Assembly: GCF_023343835.1 (NCBI RefSeq)
Contig: NC_064437.1
Coordinates: 10,001-74,000 of the forward strand
Direction of reading: 5' to 3'
Origin: Lagopus muta
Taxonomy: Eukaryota; Chordata; Aves; Galliformes; Phasianidae
Length of the DNA stretch: 64,000 nt
Both the position numbers and the translations under genes were made by a program. Each line of letters starts with the position of its first letter. Position 1 is the first letter of the stretch. Positions 23,801 to 36,050 of the stretch are shown here, piece after piece. The notes beneath the pieces were generated by a model. It was not told where the DNA came from, ran no database searches, and saw only the letters and a list, made by a program, of their open reading frames with translations.

Positions 23801-24149
23801 CGCAGCCAAAGCACGCATGCTTGTTTCCCTAGGTCATGCTGTGCAGCTCTGCACAAACTGGGGCTAGCACTCTTTGCCTAAGGGATTGGTTTCCTTCAGA
23901 CCAGCTGGTCACAGCACCACATCCTTCTGAGGGTGGAGCTGCAGGGGAAGTGGAAAAACCCACACGGGACCAGTGTCCCATCAAAGCTGGGTGAGGCTGT
24001 GTTACCAAAAAAGGTGCGACACGGGCTGCTACACCGTGTGGGGGGACAAAGCGTGGCACGTACCTGGCAGGAGATCAGAACAAGGTAGACAATTCCTTGA
24101 ACTCGCAGCTGTTTCTTGTCACTTTGCTCTGTTCTTCCACGAGCGAAAG
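20861..24149 (-). pseudogene. ARHGAP32-like gene lacking the RhoGAP domain
   Basis: Five exons resemble ARHGAP32 (p250GAP/RICS, a Rho-family GTPase activator with PX, SH3 and RhoGAP domains). 24064-24149 holds LSLVEEQSKV from the PX region, with a 1-base loss before VYLVLISCQ and a GTACG donor. 22506-22628 holds EESSLNIPAIGAAHVLKRY and PDELSLE, the entry to SH3. 22126-22330 holds ATELLSVEEAQARR and GKFHTIIDFPPER, which normally follow the GAP domain. About 21382-21623 holds SPGGCWCSCFSLGKPSS. 20861-21288 holds ARASSDAGLYAS and LISPGSAEDADLSLPE, ending at SSEPLCL and a stop. Only 175 bp separate the SH3-entry exon from the post-GAP exon, leaving no room for the rest of SH3 and the whole GAP domain. 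The very long ARHGAP32 C-terminal exon is also missing. Introns are present, so this is a DNA-level duplicate, not a retrocopy. A short adaptor-like protein from the last exons remains possible. Confidence 0.75.
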
Positions 24150-27100
24150 CTGCACCAAGGGAGCGGGCAGAGGAGAGAGAAGGAACAGTTCTGTGAGCTT
24201 GCATAATGTAGCAAAGATGACAAGGAAAAAGCCATGGGACAAATGCCATCTTTGTGGATCGCTTGGGAATGCAGGTACTGGCTGAAAGTTACGTCTGATG
24301 GACAAGAGTAAGCAGTATGAGCTGCTAGGAGCTCCACCAGCCAGCAGTTTTCAACAGCTCACTGCCCACCCGTCCATCCCACGCTGTCTCAGCTTACCTA
24401 CAAGATGCTGCACAAGACGGGGTGAAAACGAAGGCACTCAGTCGCTGCACAAGGGCAACAAGCGAGCTACTCACGCAGAGCTCAAGCGCTCCAATGAAGG
24501 GACGCAGCACGCACTGCTCCTCCCCTCATTCCAGCCGCTTGTGACATCACTAAGGGCCACCAGGCTGCTCCGCCATGACAACAGGGTGGGGAGGCAAGAC
24601 CATGTCACAGGACCAGAAGATTCCAACACGGCACCCAACATTCTAGAATCAGCGGGCGGTTGGAATTCTACCTCAGCCCAATCCTGCAGAAGCTGCCATG
24701 CGGTTGCCATGACCACAGTGCAGGACCCAGCGCTTGCTCCTGTGCAGCCTCATACGACTGGCCTCAGGCCGTCCCTCTGCAGGGCCTTCCTGCCCTCGGG
24801 CAGATGGACATTGCTTCCCAACAGGAAGCAATTGCTTCCTTGCAGCGCAGGGCCTATGTACAATCCACACTGGAGTCCTATAGATCTCTATCAAGCTATA
24901 CCTAGACACACAGTCACCACTACCATCTTTTTTCTCAGTCTTGAGGTACACCATTCAGCTGTTTCATTGCCATCAAACAACCCCACTGACGGCACACTGC
25001 TGACACAACGTCCTTGCAAACACAGCAGCAACTCCTGGCACCGATAGCTCCGGGTACAACAAGCACAGGGCTCTGGGTTGCTTTGGATGCAGTTGCAGCA
25101 TGGATCTGAGGGCTTTGTGGAAGGGGATCTATTGCAAATTGCACCGACGTTTTCAGACCATTTCTCTTTCGGCATGGTCCCAGCACCTGGCATGCTGATC
25201 ATCATCCTGAATATACATTTTGTCAAACTTCTACAACTAATGAAACAGTTCCTTACCAAACGCAATCTGATCACTCTTCTAGCCATATTTTGTTCCAGCT
25301 ACCGCTTCCTGCGGGTGGCACCAATAGCGCTGCATCACCTATAGCTCTCTGCTCTTACAGTTCTCATGCTGTCTGAGCAGTCCTCGTGGCCTCCAAACTC
25401 TCTTATGCCACACGCGCCACATTCTGAGGCACAGAATATGTATCACACTACTTCAAAACGCCTTTTTTTTTTTTTTTTAAATATAATGACACTAGGGATA
25501 ATCATCTGGAGCTAGAGCAATATGAAAAAATTCCCTTCAGTTCAACCATAAGTCTGCCCCATGGACTCCAGAAGAGCTCTAAGAATACGCAGGGTGGACA
25601 TGGATGGCAGCTACCATAACAGTAAGCAATGAAAAATGAGGTTGTGAGCCATGCTGTGTTATTGCATCTGCGGGCAAGGACTTCTCCTTGGACTGAGCAG
25701 AGTGCAGATGTCGCCTGAGAAAAGAACTTAGGATCATTCAGGAAAAGCAAATGAGTTGAGTAATTAATTGAAGAAACTCACGTTCTAAAGGTACTTAGAA
25801 GGAGAGAGTATTTCCCAACAGAATGGGTTTAACTGTCTATTACCTGTTTTGTTCGACAGGTCTACTCTATGTATGCTTAGACTGACCTGAGAGGGCATGC
25901 TTCAGCACACCCCAGAATTTCCAGTTTCCACATCGTCCAGGCAGCGCAAGTGCGGTGTACGTCTCCCTTGGCACAGACATCAAGCTTTTCTTCCTGTGCA
26001 ATCAAACACGTAGCGAGTCAGAAAGGACTCATGAACGTGAAACTCATTTTGCACACAGCGTTGGAATATAGCTAAGGTACCTCCACTGAGATGAGCAAGC
26101 TTCGGTTTGGGCTTGGGTTTAAAGACTGCCAGCTTAGATAGAAACACTGCCATTCGGAAGGCTAAGAAACCTTGGCGCTTAAAATTCCTGGGATGCCTTA
26201 CCACATCATTCACCAGGACTATTGATATCATACACCATAGATTAAATCAGTTTTAAAACCATGGATTGTAATTACCAGCAATACTTCCTCCCTGTGGATC
26301 TCAAGCCCTCATGAGTGACTGCAATGGGGGGCAGCAAGGGGATTCTGGTGCTAAGCTGCACATCATTCCAGAAATCTGTTCTCCTGAACTAAAAATACGG
26401 GCTAAAGGAAACAAGACATGTATTCACCATTACACTGACTGCATCAGAGTGTGCTTTTGTGCACACGTGGGTCTAGAGACATCGCTAAGAATTTAATTGG
26501 TCCACCCAATCCTTAAGCAACTCAGTAATTCAAGACACCTAACAAGGATGGAGGCTCAGTGGGCCATGGGCAAAGCAGGGAGGACAGAGGCAGGAAGCAG
26601 GAAGGAGTTCAACTCCAGCTCTCCCACACAAAAGACTGGGAGAGCTGAGTCAGCACCACGGGAGGAGTTACGACACAGCTTGGGAGCTTACAGAGAGACC
26701 TGAGATTGCCAAAGGACGGCACCAGGGTAACTCTCACCAGTCCTGTGCAGGGGTTTCACGGATGCTTGGGATGCTGACTTCCACTGCCTGTGTCAATTGT
26801 AGGAAGTCCAGGTGACAAAGGCTCCTTCTGTCTGGGTAACACTTCTGTGGTTCCATGGTTATGACTGGAGGGGGGAAAGAAAAAAAAAAAAAAAAAAAAA
26901 GTAAAGTGAAGCACGCAACCCTGTAAAATTTGCTACTCTGCTGTTCTTGTCAGCATGACAACTCAGATGAGCATTACGTGTCCTGCACCTGACTGAAAAT
27001 GCATCCAAGCCCATATTGCACACAGCTTCATCTCAGGGCCAAAAAGAAACAGTGCAAAGATGTTTAGAAGATTCTTGGTGCAGATGAAGGCGCAGGGTGC

Positions 27101-27775
27101 GTACATATTCTCTTCAATTCTCTTCAATAATAAATATTGATTCATAATCCAAAGATAACTTATCAAGTAGCATGAAAGGTCGATGAAAAGGAAGTACATG
27201 ACAAACTATTTTCATTTAAGAAATGCCTGCTAAACCTCTCCCCATCAAAAAGGGAGCATCCTGGGCACTGTTAACAGCAGTTCAGAGAACAGCCTGCACC
27301 ACAAGATGCGACACAGTCTTTTTTTCTTTATGAACAAGCCCCTCATTTCTCTACTTAGCATCAGATTCCCTCAAGTTCAAACACGAGGATCAGAACAGCC
27401 GCTCAGTCCTGCTGAGAGGAACCCACGGCTGGGATGTCCCCCCGTCCCGTTCCACGCTATTTCCAGCATCGCTGGGGAAAGGAGGAGCGACTGCCATCAC
27501 CTACCCAGGCTTCTGCGAGGCCTTCCATACGGTCACACATCACAGGGAGAAGCATGGCGGAGAGCTCTCGTGCCACAAAGCTTGGGGCTGCAGAAATCAA
27601 GGTTGCCCCCAAGATGCTGTGTGTAACAACAGGACTTACTGCACGTGAGACATGAAAGACAAGGTTAAGGTGAAAAAGCCTCCACTCCCCATAGATGTGG
27701 CTGTCTGCACAGACAACAGCTGCCTGCTGTCCAGCAGCCTGATGCTCACCCACCAAAGCACTCACCAGCAGATGC
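24150..27775. other. No further exon recognised
   Basis: I looked on the minus strand for the N-terminal and remaining PX exons of the ARHGAP32-like gene and found none that I could support. The interval has a T-run at 25463-25480, an A-run at 26880-26900 and otherwise ordinary sequence. Confidence 0.4.
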
Positions 27776-27779
27776 CTTT

Positions 27780-28360
27780 CACAGAATCATAGAATTAGCA
27801 AGCTTGCAAAAGATCTCCAAGATCATCCAGTCCAACCATCCACCTACCACCAACATTCCCCACTAAGCCACGTCCCTCACTGCCACATCTAACGTTTCTT
27901 GAACACCTGCAGGGACAGTAACTCCATCACCTCCCTGGGCACTCCTTGGAGAAGTGTTTCTTAACATCCAGCCTCAATCTCCCCTCGTGCAACTTGAGGC
28001 CGTTCCCCCCAGTCCTATCGCTACTTACACGGGAGAAGAGGACGACCCCCACCTCGACATGACCTCTCTTCAGCTCATTGTAGGGAGGGATAAGGTCTGC
28101 CCTGAGCCTCCTCTTCTCCAGGCTAAATAATCCCAGTTCTCTCAGCCAGCCGCTCCCCATGAGACTGGTGCTCTACACTCCTCACAGCTTCACTGCTCTT
28201 CTCTGGCAATATCTCGGGGGTTCAGTGTCCTTCTTGTAGTCAGGGACCCAGAACTGAACACAACACTCAAGGTGAGGACTCACCAGAGCTGAGCACAGGG
28301 GGATGATCACATCCCTGCTCCTGCTGGCTCCAGCCCTTTGCACTGCACTTCCAATCTCAA
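27780..28360 (-). mobile_element. CR1 LINE 3' end, antisense
   Basis: AATCATAGAATTAGCAAGCT, ATCCAGTCCAACCATCCACC and CTCCTCTTCTCCAGGCTAAA mark the reverse complement of a CR1 3' end. The 5' part is missing. Confidence 0.9.
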
Positions 28361-28980
28361 CCATCCCTTCTGCGGTAGCGCTTGCATCCTCACTTAGGGC
28401 TGGAGCTCAAGAGCTCAACGCAACAGGAAGAACACAGCGTGCAACTGGAAGATGCGTCTCAAAGCCGACAAGAGTTACCTCTCTGACCTTGGGCACAACT
28501 CACCAACCGAGAGTCAGGCCTTGCAAACTTGGCTCATCTGAGCACATCAGAGGGGGCTGCACATCAGACCACAAGCATCCATTGCAATTGCAGCTCCATG
28601 TAGAGAAGAATGCCAATTAACAGGTGTGAGTGAATTCACTCACAAGCTGCAGAACAAGTCTGTTCTTCATTAAAAAACCCACATGGATTCCTAAGCCAAA
28701 AAGAGAACAGCAAGAGCTAATAGTGATGGAAGAGGTTCCTGGTCCTAAACCTCATCCTCTTACCCCAATTTTCCTTGCCTCGTACCCTACCCCAATTCCT
28801 GGACGATGCCCACAGACTTAAACTCAGACCTCAACTCCAGGAGCTGAACATGAACAAATCTACCCCAGAGCAACAGGATGGCAGACACACAGCGGAAGAC
28901 AACCAACCTGCAGAAGCAGCTCCGCTGGGGTTGGTCCAGATGTTTGTGTGCTGCCTTCCATGGCTCAGGCTAAGCTTGCT
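28360..28980. other. No feature recognised
   Basis: Short ORFs only, none with a recognisable domain. Confidence 0.4.
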
Positions 28981-29400
28981 GAGCTGCTCCTCCTTTGCGC
29001 AGGGGGAGAGCAGTGCAGATGCTATGTGCTGGCTATGCACAGCATGCCTTTCACTTGATTTTCCTCTCTCCATCTTCCATTAGCAAACAGCATTTCAAAT
29101 CTTTCCTCGTGAAAAAAATCACCTATGTAAAAAAGAATTGGCAATCTTGCTTTTGAAGTTTCCTCATTTGTACAACTTGATGGTTTAAAGCAGAAGCTCA
29201 CCTAGCAGTGACCTACCTTAGACAAGCCCAACCTGCAGGGAAAAAGTCATTCCTCTGGGTGCAAAGTCTGCAGACACATTTCCAGGTCCAAGTGTCAGCC
29301 CACTTCTCAGCACAGCTTTACCAACCACAGAAATCCAGTTTACGCCTGCCGTGCTTTTCTCCCTTCTGAAACACTGCATCGCTGCAAGAAGCAAAGATTA
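28980..29400 (-). repeat. LTR-like dispersed repeat, copy 2
   Basis: Collinear with 19420-19810 and, like that copy, followed on its high-coordinate side by an antisense CR1 end. The shared junction means the two loci derive from one duplicated segment. Confidence 0.6.
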
Positions 29401-29404
29401 AAAT

Positions 29405-30350
29405 TACAGAACCACAGAATTGGGGTTGCAGGGGACCCCCAGTGATCATTGAGTCTAAAGTCCCTGCAAAACGGGCTCCCTACAGCAGGCTGCACAGGTG
29501 GGCGTCCAGGCGGTTCTGGAATACCTCCAGAGAAGATGAAGCCACAGCCTCCCTGGGCAGCCTGTTCCAGCGCTCCATCATCCTCGCCGTGAAGAAGATC
29601 CTTTGCATTTTGGTGCAGAACTTCCTGTGCTCCAGTTTGTGGCCATTTCCCCTTCTCCTGTCCCCACAGATCGCTGACAAGAGGTTGGCCATGTCCTTTG
29701 GACTCCCACACTTAACAAATACATAAGCATTAATCAGATCTGCTCTCAGTCTTCTTTCCTCAAGGCTGAACAGAGCCAGGTCCCCCAGCCTTTCCATACT
29801 GAGGAGATGCTCCAGGCCCTTTGTCATCTTCCTGGCCTTCTGTTGGAGTCTTTCCAGGAGATCCCTGTCATTTCTGTACAAGGAGCCCAGAACTGGATGC
29901 AGTACCGCAGGTGAGGTCTGACCAGGGCAGAGCAGAGGGGAAGGATCACCTCCCTTGCTCTGCTGGCAGCGCTCCTTTTAAAGCACCCCAGGATGCCATT
30001 GGTCTTCTTGGCCAGCAGGGCACACTGCCGGCTCACGGCCAATCTGTTGTCCACCAGCACCCCCAGGTCCTTCTCTGCAGAGCTCCTCTCCAGCCGGTCA
30101 CATCCTAAGCTCTACTGATATTTGCAGTTATTCCTTCCCAGCAAGACTCTACACTTGCTTTTGTTCCACCTCACCTGGTTTGTTTCTGCCCAGCTCTCCA
30201 TCCTGTCCAGATCTTGCTGAATGGCAGCACAGCCTCTTGGTGTGCCAACCACTTCTCTCCCAGCTTTGTCTCATCAGTGCACTTGCTAAGGGTGAACATA
30301 TCCCCTCATCAAGGTCGTTGACAAAGATATTGAACAAGACCTTGAGAGAA
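29405..30350 (-). mobile_element. CR1 LINE, 3' half, antisense
   Basis: The minus strand encodes FNIFVNDLDEG near 30330, then CR1 reverse transcriptase segments such as [20 protein letters not shown] and a frame with GNGHKLEHRKF, in correct order to the 3' end at 29405. Frames are broken. It is one of the longest CR1 copies in the window. Confidence 0.9.
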
Positions 30351-30920
30351 ACACTCAAAGTCACAAATTTCAGGTGAGGCCAGGATCTTAGTGATAGCAG
30401 CAAAGTTTATTCATTATTGCAACAGGCGCACGCTCCCTGTTAATAAGGGAAAAATTGCACATCGGTCAGTGAAATTCATCCTGTTCTGTACTGTAAACCC
30501 AATGCAGGCAATGCTCTCCTGGCACTCACTGGTTGAGCGTCTAGGCTCACAGTCTCACCTGTGCTGTTGCTATGATGTAGTTCCATATAAGGTCCATTAC
30601 CAACCTCCTGTTTTTGGTACGTTTTGTACTTCTCCATGGAGATACGAGGGCCATATTTCCAAGAGTGAGCACGTTTGTTCTGTCCTGTGCTGAGCTCCCT
30701 CTCTCTCTCTCTCCACCCTGCATATTTGCCTTATTTTGTGCCTGGCTCAATTCCACCCCAGTCAGAACACCCCGAATCTTTAACTTTTTAACTCTGCTCA
30801 GCAACTTTCTTAGTAGAAGGCAAACGGCTCTTTCACAAGAGGGTTGTAAGTTCAGTGAAGGCAGTACTACATACAGAAAATACTCAAAGCTTCTACAGCA
30901 CAAACACAATCTCCCCTTCA
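30350..30920 (-). mobile_element. LTR-like block, copy A
   Basis: On the minus strand a CTTATATGGAAC TATA-like site lies near 30590 and AATAAA at 30411-30406, the order expected of an LTR. A near-identical copy is at 41070-41640 (offset 10720). 30790-30920 is related to 19330-19420. LTR identity is inferred. Confidence 0.5.
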
Positions 30921-31150
30921 CAACCAGACCCAGCACCAACCCCCGGGAGCACCGCCACTCACAGCTCTCCAGCCGCACTCTGCGCCGCCCATCACCACCA
31001 CTGAGCTCAGCCAGTAAACCAGTTCTCAGCCCACCTCATCATCCACTCATCTATCCCACACTTAATGAACTTCATTAGCAGGATGACATGGGAGACTGTA
31101 ACAAAACATTGCTGAAGTCAAGGTAGGCGACATCCACTGCAGCAGCACCT
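30920..31150 (-). mobile_element. CR1 reverse transcriptase fragment, antisense, copy A
   Basis: The minus strand reads AVDVAYLDFSNVLLQS, then in another frame KFIKCGIDEWMMRWAENW. This is the CR1 RT segment around the YLDFSKAFD motif. It is fused to the LTR-like block on one side and to an integrase fragment on the other. Confidence 0.75.
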
Positions 31151-31159
31151 GAAATAGTC

Positions 31160-31740
31160 CTTCCCACTCAGGCTGAAGCCTTGATTTCTGCCAGGCATGT
31201 ATGAGGACCAGCCTCCAACACGGGATGAGTGCACTGGAAATTCCAGAGGTGGAGTTTGAGCCAACAGTCCACATTCCTTAAGGGATAACAGAGCAGCAGA
31301 CAACCCAAGTACACAGTTCTGGAGAAACTTACCCTTGGTTTCAAGAGCGGGCATCTCACCATTCCCAAGTATGGCCACCCAAACAGCACTTCGTGTGGTG
31401 ATACTCCTAAGCCTTTTCTGTGAGTGGTTCGTGTTCTGACAAGGGCTACAGGTAAACACTTTGTCCATGGTAATTTGGTCTCTGAAACCAATTTTGACAA
31501 GTGCTTCTTCAGAATCTGATTGATTCATTCTACTTTCCCTGAAGAAGGAGGATGCCACAGAGTATGGAACTCCCACTTCATTTCTAAAGTTCTCATCAGC
31601 TCCTGTAGGACTTGTGAAGTAAACAGGCTTCCCTTATCTGAGTCCATATTCTGCACAATCCCACATCTAGAGATTGTGTCAGAATGTAGAGTCCTCAGTG
31701 CAGAAGAGACATGGACCTGTTGGATCACATCAGAGGATGG
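31160..31740 (-). pseudogene. ERV integrase fragment, gammaretrovirus-like, copy A
   Basis: The minus-strand frame 31785-31528 contains CGIVQNMDSDKGSLFTSQ and HPPSSGKVE, which carry the second Asp and the Glu of the retroviral integrase DDE triad. After a frame change, LPWTKCLPVALVRTRTTHRK and SPHEVLFGWP continue the C-terminal half. It is frameshifted and truncated at both ends, so inactive. Confidence 0.8.
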
Positions 31741-31764
31741 CCACAAAAAAAAAAAGAACCAAGG

Positions 31765-32395
31765 GATCAAACAGCTCTCCTCCAAGGACAGGCTGAGAGA
31801 GCTGGGGCTGTTGGGCCTGGAGAAGCGAAGGCTCTGAGGTGACCTGGTAACAGCCTTTCGATACCTAACGGGGAGTTAAAGGAAAGAAGAAGGGAAAACT
31901 TAGGTTAGATGTAAGGAAAATGTCTTTTTACAGCAAGGGATAAAGGAAAATGCTTTTAAATTGAGGGAGGGGAGATTGGATGTCAGGGGAAAGTTTTGTG
32001 CTGTGAGTGGTGAGGTGCTGGAACAGCTGCCCAGAGAGGCTGTGATGCCCCGTCCATCCCTGGAGGTGTTCAAGGCGAGGTTGGATGGGGCCCTGGGCAA
32101 CCTGGGCTGCTGTGAAACGGGGAGGTTGGTGGCCCTGCGTTGGTGGGGGGCTGGAGACTCGTGGGCCTCGAGATCCCTTCCAACCCAAGACATTCTGTGA
32201 TTCTGGGCAGTGGAACAGGCTGCCCAGAGAGGCGGTGGATGCCCTGTCCCTTCCAAGGTGAGGTGGGATCAGGCCCTGGGTAGCCCGATTGAGCTGTGGA
32301 TGTCCCTGTTCCTTGTGGGGAGTCGGACTAGATCATCACAAACGGTCCCTTCCAACTCTAAGAAGTCTATGGCATGATACCTGAAGCAGTGAGGC
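31765..32395 (+). mobile_element. CR1 LINE 3' end
   Basis: GAGAGAGCTGGGGCTGTTGG, GAACAGCTGCCCAGAGAGGC and AGATCCCTTCCAACCCAAG are CR1 3' sequence in the plus orientation. Two overlapping 3' ends appear to be joined near 32200. Confidence 0.9.
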
Positions 32396-33275
32396 ACGAC
32401 GACACAAAGGACATCAATGGCCTGGTGAGCAATCAGGGCAGGCGGGGAAGCCTGTGTGCTCAACAGCACCAGGGAAACTCACCAAGCAGTCCAACCAGGA
32501 AGATCCATGTCGGCCACAGAGCCTCTCTGTGCCAGCCCCAGCATTCAGCGCACCAGAGGTATTGCTGCATCGCACTGCTGGGTGCCACGGCTGCAGGGCT
32601 GCTATGGAACGGGGGGCAGGGATGGAAGGAAGAGGGCTGGGGAGGTTGGGTGGCGTCCAGACTGGGAAACTGACAGCATCCCCTGATGGCTGGGATGGAG
32701 ATATCTGCGGTGATCCAGACACAGCGCTCCAGCAGAGGACGGCCCTTTGTTTCCTATCAATACAAAGCCACATCTGCCAGCACGACAGAAAGAGCCCTGA
32801 GAGCCTGGGGGGGTCGGCCACAAGGCGCTCGCAGAGCCGTGCCCTGACACCTGTTGCTGCCAACCAATTCCTAAGGGAGATCTGGGAGAGAACCAGGCCA
32901 ACCAGGAACTGAACCCTTGTGCTCAGTAATCTCAAGCAGCGCAGAGCGGACGGCGCTGTGCGAGGATGAAGAAAATGGCCTCTGGGGCCCAGGGGTTTCC
33001 TGCAGCTCAGCTCCCAGCCGCATCCACACACCTCGCTCTATCGCCAGCCACGGAGCTCATTGGGCTGCAAGGACAAAGGGCAGGGAGCAGGGCGAGCCCT
33101 GGGGACCAACCACCATTGCATCTCCAAGGGAGCTGCCCACAGCCAGCCCAAAACCCACCTGCATACAAGCGACACATGAACAAGGGGTTCATGCTGTTCC
33201 ATCATCTGCTCCACAGATTTCACAGCGCTGGCAGAACTAACTAGAGGAGCCCCAGAAACCCTTTGACCCCATCAA
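32395..33275. other. No gene recognised; partly shared with 7.6 kb
   Basis: 32515-32760 resembles the CR1 flank at 7640-7790. Long frames on both strands (for example 205 codons on the minus strand) have no recognisable domain. Confidence 0.4.
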
Positions 33276-33279
33276 GCCG

Positions 33280-34640
33280 CAACACAGAACGAGATCCAAC
33301 GAGACACGGAACAGAATTGAAATGCGTGCCCTCAAACAACACTCAGCACAGGTGGAATGAATGCGTGGCACAGGAGACGCAGAGGGGACACGGGCAGAGG
33401 ACACAGGGAGGACACAAAGACACAAGTGGGACTTGAGGACACAGAGGGAATGCAGAGGGGGACACAGAGGGGACGCATCATAAAATGGGTTGGGACAACG
33501 TGGGAGCAGACAAACTGAGTTTGGAGGCCCAGGTTGCAGATCCCACAATGAGAATCACAACAGAGGGAACAGAGACGTCACAAGAAGGTGTTGAGCTTAG
33601 AAAGAGTTGCAGAGGAACTCTGCAGAACACAGAATCCCTTTACGGAGCAGTGCATCAGTTCCAGCATTTCCAGAGTCACAACGCTCAGTCATCCAACCAG
33701 CATCACCTTGGGGCTGACTGAAGCATTCCCGAAACAGATGAGAGCAAAAGAAAAGAACATACATCAGTCCCTGTGTAACCAGTTCAGAGAAAGGCAGAGA
33801 ACCCCCTGACTGCCCTCAGAGAACAAGCGGAAGGCATCAGAATCGTGGAAGGCATCAGAATCAGAGGCAGAGCTGACAGAGCTACTGTAAACCAGCTTAC
33901 AATCCCCACAGAAAGGCAGAGACCAAAACCCCAACAGCCATCAAGAAAGAATCGCTGACCTCTTCCCACGAACCAGAACTCACCCAACAACCCACAGGAG
34001 GCAACTCCAGGAAGAAACCCTGCCTGTGGGGCTGCTAGCCCTTAAATGAGGCGAGGGAGGGGTGGAGCCAGGCTCAGCCCCATCTGGTCCCACAGCTGCG
34101 TTGCTTCCAGCTGTGCTTGCTGGGCTGCACCCCTCACCAGGTGCTCCATTACTGCTTCAGGCTGTGATCTCAAAGTTCCCCTAAAAGCAGGAAGGAAAAA
34201 ATAAAGTAAAAAAAAAAAAGTAATGACCAGCAGCCAATTGGGTCTGCCTGTCTGGCAAGGGGAGGTTTATCCATGGACGAGCTAGGACAGTCCATGTACT
34301 TCACTTCCAGTCTGTCCTCAATGGCAATTGGTGACATTTGTAATGAATAGGGGAGCACAGATTTCAATATTGATACAGCGAGGTGCTGAGAAGCTGCACA
34401 TGCAGCACAAGGGCTGAGATGAGTGGCATCAATGGAGAGAGTGCTGGCTGCCCAGCTGCCAGGCTCAGCTTGCGGCTCCCCAGGGAGAAATGCGCGTCAT
34501 CTCCTCACACAGCAATTAAAGGCCACTGTGACATTATTGGAGGATTTGGTGTCCTCAGTGGGTGAACCTGGCACCTGCCTGTATGGCAGCGTGTGGCCTT
34601 TTGGCTCCAACAGCAATCCAAACCCCACAGAAACAGGGAG
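33280..34640. repeat. Duplicated ERV/satellite block, copy 1
   Basis: Collinear with 37250-38690. The order is a GGACACAGAGGG minisatellite (33360-33480), a CATAAAATGGGTTGGGACAA segment, one relative of the 145-bp repeat (33800-34050), then a protease-like ERV piece. In that piece the active-site triplet reads NRG at about 34340-34355. The blocks differ at many positions and by indels, so the duplication is not recent. Confidence 0.75.
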
Positions 34641-34649
34641 GGACCCAGA

Positions 34650-35060
34650 GAGCCCCACAGCGACCTGGGAGCCACAAGGGCCCCACAAGTGACACATCAG
34701 CGCCCCGTAAGTGACAAACAACTGAACCACAAGTGCCCCATATGTCCCCCATAATTGACCCATCAGCACCCCATAACTGACCCACAAGTTCCCCCCCCAG
34801 TGCCCCACAAGTGTCACATCAGCACCCCATAAGTGCCCCACAAGTGTCCTGTCACCAACAAGTGCCCCCCAGTGCCCCACAAGTGACCCACAAATGGCAC
34901 AGCAGGGACCCACAAGTGACACACATGGGCTCAGAAGTGCCCCACAGCAACCTGGGACCCTTAACTGGCAAAGGGACCAGTAATTGACCCATAAGTGCCC
35001 CCACAAGTGAGGCAGCAGGGACCCACAAACGATCAACAGCAGCCTGTGACACATCAGTGT
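34650..35060. repeat. CCCACAAGTGAC minisatellite
   Basis: Irregular 12-20-bp units of GTGCCCCACAAGTGAC and CCATAAGTG type. Open frames across it are by-products of the repeat. Confidence 0.8.
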
Positions 35061-35309
35061 GCCATAAGCAATCCCTAAGTGACCCATAGGTCCCACATCT
35101 GCTCCTATGGCTGCGTTGCTTCCACCTGTGCTCGCATGGCTGCACCCCTCAACCCCTCAGTTGCTCCAGCATTGCTTCACATGCACTCCCTGTACAACTC
35201 GCCCACTACCCCATTTTGGGGACACCGACCCCCACCCTGCTGTCACAGCTGTGCGCCGAGGGCACCATCACCCCACTGCGCACGGCCATCAACTCCTCCC
35301 AGGACTCCA

Positions 35310-35480
35310 CGCACCCCACAGGCAGCCCCCAACGCGCGGAACTGCCGCAGCCTGCCGCCGAGTCCCGCAATCGATCTGGCAGGAAAGTTCTTGCCGCGGT
35401 CTCTGCTGCCACCGCGTGGCCAATGCGCGGAACTGCAGCTGTCTGTTGCCGAGTCCCGCCAGCGGCGTAAAGCATGCGCC
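35310..35480 (-). repeat. CTCF-like module in minus orientation
   Basis: The reverse complement of 35401-35420 is TCTGCTGCCACCGCGTGGCC read backwards, giving GGCCACGCGGTGGCAGCAGA. The adjacent GCGCGGAACTGC..GAGTCCCGC unit occurs twice (near 35333 and 35424). This is the same module as at 36863-37001 but inverted. Confidence 0.65.
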
Positions 35481-36050
35481 TAGAAATGCGGAAGTGCCGT
35501 TCTAACCGCTCTGCGCAGCTAATCCGCCGCTCTCTATGGTGATCAGTCCTCCAGCCAACAGCGAACGTGCGCCGGTCACCTTAAAAACAGCAACTGTTTC
35601 GAAAAACCACTGCGGCTACGGGCAAGCAGCCGATTCTCGGACCGCCGGCTCAGCGATATTCTCCCCCGCTAATCCGGGGTGCCCCTCGTCTATTTCCGCC
35701 ATTTTACGCCCGAGCCCACCCGGGAACGGACCGGTTCGGCTCACAGCTGCCCCTCAGCGCCTCGTGGCAGCAAACTTGCTCGCCTCCCCGGTGAACTGGA
35801 AAACGTCCCCTTCCACCCCAGCCCTGCACCATCCCCCGGCCGTTTAAAAGCCCTCGCAGCGGCAGTGCAACGCCGCTCAGAGCAGCTCGGAGCAACTCGC
35901 AGCAGCTCGGAGCTTCTCGATCGCGCTACCGATGTGCAGCAGCACCGACACGAGTATGTCTCGGGAAAGCAATACATATCAGTAAATCCAGGCACCGTAA
36001 CCCGATACATATACGCGCCGGTTTCTGCCCCACACAGTGCATGCACCAGC
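35480..36050. other. GC-rich spacer, no gene
   Basis: CpG-rich sequence with GCAGCTCGGAGC-type short repeats near 35880-35920. No gene is recognised. Confidence 0.4.
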
